Assembly: GCA_943329165.2 (NCBI GenBank)
Contig: CALQCV020000087.1
Span: 1-7,407, forward strand
Direction: 5' to 3'
Length of the DNA: 7,407 nt
From: Candidatus Nitrotoga sp. CP45
Lineage (GTDB): Bacteria > Bacteroidota > Bacteroidia > Flavobacteriales > Flavobacteriaceae
Part shown: one piece after another, positions 5,792 through 7,407 of the stretch
How positions within the stretch are numbered: the first letter of the stretch is position 1
Layout: each line of letters starts with the position of its first letter
Translations under genes and position numbers: made by a program
Notes under the pieces: generated by a model
What the model was told of the DNA's origin: nothing
Seen by the model: the letters and a program-made list of their open reading frames with translations, nothing else
The model's database searches: none

Positions 5792-7002
5792 GGACTAATC
5801 GGAATTTTATTTTGTGTTTCCTCCGCTGCGCTTTGGAAAGGTGTACTAAGAACTTTTTGCTGTTTTAATATGGAATTGGCTCGCCCGACGGCATCGAAGC
5901 CGTAGCGTTTTTTCATTTTATCTAATGCTTGGTATAATGCTACCATTTCTTCGGTGTCTTCAAACATATTGATTTGATAGGTGCCTCGAACTAGACCAGT
6001 AAATGATATTCCAACCAATCTGATTCGCATTCTGCGATTGTATAGTTTATTGAATAATTCTATCGCTAATTTGCTTAAAATATGATCACAAGAAGTGTAA
6101 GCTATTTTTCTTTGAAGATTTTCAGTATCAAAGTTGGCATATCTAATTTTCACCACCATTGTTGAAACAAGCCATTGTTCTTTACGTGCCTGATAAGCAA
6201 GTTTTTCAACCATACCCAAGATCAAAGATTCCACTTTTTTGATATCAATAGTATCCTGTAAATAGGTATGTTCTGTTGACAATGACTTTCTTTCGGTATA
6301 GGGTTCCACTGGATTATTATCAATACCATTCGCTTTCTTCCAAAGTTCAAGGCCGTTTTTACCAATCATACTTTGTAATACCTCTGCTGGTGTCTCAGAC
6401 AATTTTTCAATATTTCTAATGCCTAATCTTGAAAGTAAGTTGAATGTTACTTCGCCTACCATGGGAATTTTACGTATTGATAATGGATTCAGAAATGGCT
6501 TAACCATATTTTGTGGAATTTCTAGATTGCCATTTGGTTTGCCTTCACCAGTTGCAATTTTGGAAACGGTTTTGTTAACGGATAATGCAAAGCTTATGGG
6601 TAGTCCAGTTTCTTTTGTAATGGTATGTATCAATTCGTTTGTCCATTTATAACAGCCATAAAACTTATCCATTCCGGTAATGTCAAGATAGAATTCATCA
6701 ATACTTGCTTTTTCCACTAGTGGCGAATTCTCTTCAATAATTTGGGTTACTTCATGAGACTTTTTTGAAAATAATTCCATGTCGCCTTTTACAATTTTGG
6801 CTTGTGGACAGAGTTGCATTGCCATTCGGATAGGCATAGCAGAACGCACACCATAATACCTTGCTTCATAAGAACAAGAGGCCACAACACCTCTTTCGCC
6901 ACCGCCTACTATTAGAGGAATCCCGTTTAATTGTGGGTTTTCTAATCTTACGCAAGAGATAAAAAAAGTATCTAAATCCATGTGTACAATGGAACGTGAC
7001 AT
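5785..7002 (-). CDS. dinB: Y-family translesion DNA polymerase (Pol IV-like)
   Basis: This 405-aa polymerase copies past damaged bases. The palm begins with MDLDTFF (metal ligand D9; steric-gate position F14) and the second catalytic motif is SIDEFYLD (D102, E103), so the active site is intact, unlike ImuB proteins that have lost these acids. Helix-hairpin-helix motifs lie around 173-225 (IRKIPMVGEVTFNLLSRLGI). The little-finger domain runs about 240-340 (SLSTEHTY, RIRLVGISFTGL). QINMFED at 343-349 fits the beta-clamp-binding motif QxxMF, in the usual place before the last helix. The family core ends near QQKV (384); the final ~20 residues (to ISPP) run into a repeat and look acquired. The ATG at 7002 gives the standard MSRSIVHMDLD start. 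It is divergent from the XRE regulator and followed by dnaE 172 nt downstream. A TAATTTTG box lies 35 nt upstream. Confidence 0.93.
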   Translation of the reverse strand: MSRSIVHMDLDTFFISCVRLENPQLNGIPLIVGGGERGVVASCSYEARYYGVRSAMPIRMAMQLCPQAKIVKGDMELFSKKSHEVTQIIEENSPLVEKASIDEFYLDITGMDKFYGCYKWTNELIHTITKETGLPISFALSVNKTVSKIATGEGKPNGNLEIPQNMVKPFLNPLSIRKIPMVGEVTFNLLSRLGIRNIEKLSETPAEVLQSMIGKNGLELWKKANGIDNNPVEPYTERKSLSTEHTYLQDTIDIKKVESLILGMVEKLAYQARKEQWLVSTMVVKIRYANFDTENLQRKIAYTSCDHILSKLAIELFNKLYNRRMRIRLVGISFTGLVRGTYQINMFEDTEEMVALYQALDKMKKRYGFDAVGRANSILKQQKVLSTPFQSAAEETQNKIPISPP

Positions 7003-7037
7003 ATTGTTTTTACTATTTTAGGTTAAAATATATTTTA

Positions 7038-7045
7038 CAAAATTA
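7038..7045 (-). promoter_or_regulatory. -7 box for dinB
   Basis: On the minus strand this reads TAATTTTG, matching TAnnTTTG, 35 nt before the dinB ATG. No TTG is found at the normal -33 distance, which would fit a weak, regulated promoter or a false match in A/T-rich DNA. Confidence 0.45.
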
Positions 7046-7050
7046 GAATG

Positions 7051-7093
7051 ATATTACCAAAGATTGTTATATTTGTTGTGAATTATATTACCA
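7051..7093. promoter_or_regulatory. Candidate operator: ATATTACCA direct repeat
   Basis: ATATTACCA occurs exactly twice, at 7051-7059 and 7085-7093 (34 nt start to start), in the 98-bp divergent region. The first copy sits between the two opposing -7 boxes and the second just before the regulator's ATG. One bound protein could thus repress dinB and the regulator itself. This is inference from position and identity only. Confidence 0.35.
7068..7075 (+). promoter_or_regulatory. -7 box for the XRE regulator
   Basis: TATATTTG matches TAnnTTTG exactly and lies 25 nt before the ATG at 7101, implying a short leader of about 20 nt. It overlaps the upstream part of the opposing dinB promoter, so the two are likely co-regulated. 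Confidence 0.5.
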
Positions 7094-7100
7094 TTAACAT

Positions 7101-7407
7101 ATGTCTATATTTTCCGATAATCTCAGGTACTTGCGTGTCAAAAGCAATATGACACAGCAAAATATTGCGGATGCACTTTTGATTCCGCGTGAACGATATG
7201 CTAAATATGAAGGAACAACGGATCCCCCTTTGGACTGCCTACGAAAGATTTCAAGGTATTATCATGTTAGTATTGATTTGCTATTATCTTTTGATATTCG
7301 ACGTGTTCCGTACGAAGATTTTATTCAACTTGAAGATAATCGTATTTTACTTCCTATTACTGTTGATAAGGAAGGTGAAAACAGGATAGAGATTATTCAG
7401 GAAAAAG
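7101..7407 (+). CDS. XRE-family regulator (probable LexA/CI-like repressor), 5' part
   Basis: An open frame from ATG 7101 runs off the window after 102 codons. Residues 5 to about 64 form a helix-turn-helix of the XRE/HTH_3 type: NLRYLRVKSNMTQQNIADAL, with a turn and recognition helix near PRERYAKYE (29-37), then LRKISRYYHVSIDLLL (47-62), the usual last helices. Residues about 65-102 (DIRRVPYEDFIQL..., NRILLPITVD) lead toward a second domain. In Bacteroidota, regulators with this N-terminus beside dinB and dnaE commonly end in a LexA-like S24 self-cleaving peptidase domain; that part, with its Ser/Lys dyad, is outside the window and is expected, not seen. The likely role is an SOS-like repressor of the divergent polymerases and of itself. 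The ATG at 7101 is chosen because the HTH begins right after it and a -7 box lies 25 nt upstream. Confidence 0.85.
   Translation, partial: MSIFSDNLRYLRVKSNMTQQNIADALLIPRERYAKYEGTTDPPLDCLRKISRYYHVSIDLLLSFDIRRVPYEDFIQLEDNRILLPITVDKEGENRIEIIQEK

Noticed and set aside
6419..6652. A 77-aa plus-strand ORF inside dinB
   Set aside because: It is antisense to the conserved DinB core and has no domain or leader.
5785..7002. The Y-family protein as an inactive ImuB
   Set aside because: The catalytic acids D9, D102 and E103 and the aromatic steric gate are all present.
7189..7389. A 66-aa plus-strand ORF near the right end
   Set aside because: It is out of frame with the XRE regulator, which starts at 7101 and has a clear helix-turn-helix across the same bases.

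Overview
The window looks like accessory DNA from a member of the Bacteroidota, most likely class Flavobacteriia. Reasons: very low G+C, a C-terminal type IX secretion (T9SS) sorting domain, promoter -7 boxes of the form TAnnTTTG, no Shine-Dalgarno sequences, and abundant short intergenic palindromes.

Left part (1-1860). Positions 1-388 hold no gene but are full of inverted repeats: an intrinsic terminator for a gene left of the window, a long AT-rich hairpin, three REP-like palindromes sharing an ACT..AGT core, and a 56-bp dyad built from CACAAATTA repeats. Then, on the minus strand, comes a BspA-like (DUF285) repeat surface protein with a signal peptide and a T9SS domain. It is followed 23 nt downstream by a 44-codon ORF that also starts with a signal peptide.

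Middle (1886-2549). This is a scar where two broken genes meet head to head. One is the N-terminal fragment of a type I restriction HsdR_N-like protein (plus strand). The other is a heavily decayed DEDDh exonuclease plus GIY-YIG nuclease fusion (minus strand), with an internal deletion, two nonsense codons and a lost C-terminus.

Right part (2550-7407). This is a translesion-synthesis cassette. A divergent XRE-type regulator (plus strand, cut by the window end) faces a catalytically intact Y-family DNA polymerase (dinB). dinB is followed on the same strand by a short DnaE-type polymerase III alpha subunit. The layout resembles the LexA/ImuA-ImuB-DnaE2 mutagenesis cassettes of other phyla, with the XRE protein in the repressor position. 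The 98-bp divergent intergenic region carries two TAnnTTTG boxes and a repeated ATATTACCA motif that could be the operator. The dinB-dnaE gap has filled with palindromic repeats, one of which supplies the dinB stop codon. My inference is that the regulator controls damage-induced expression of both polymerases, with DinB carrying the recognisable clamp-binding motif.
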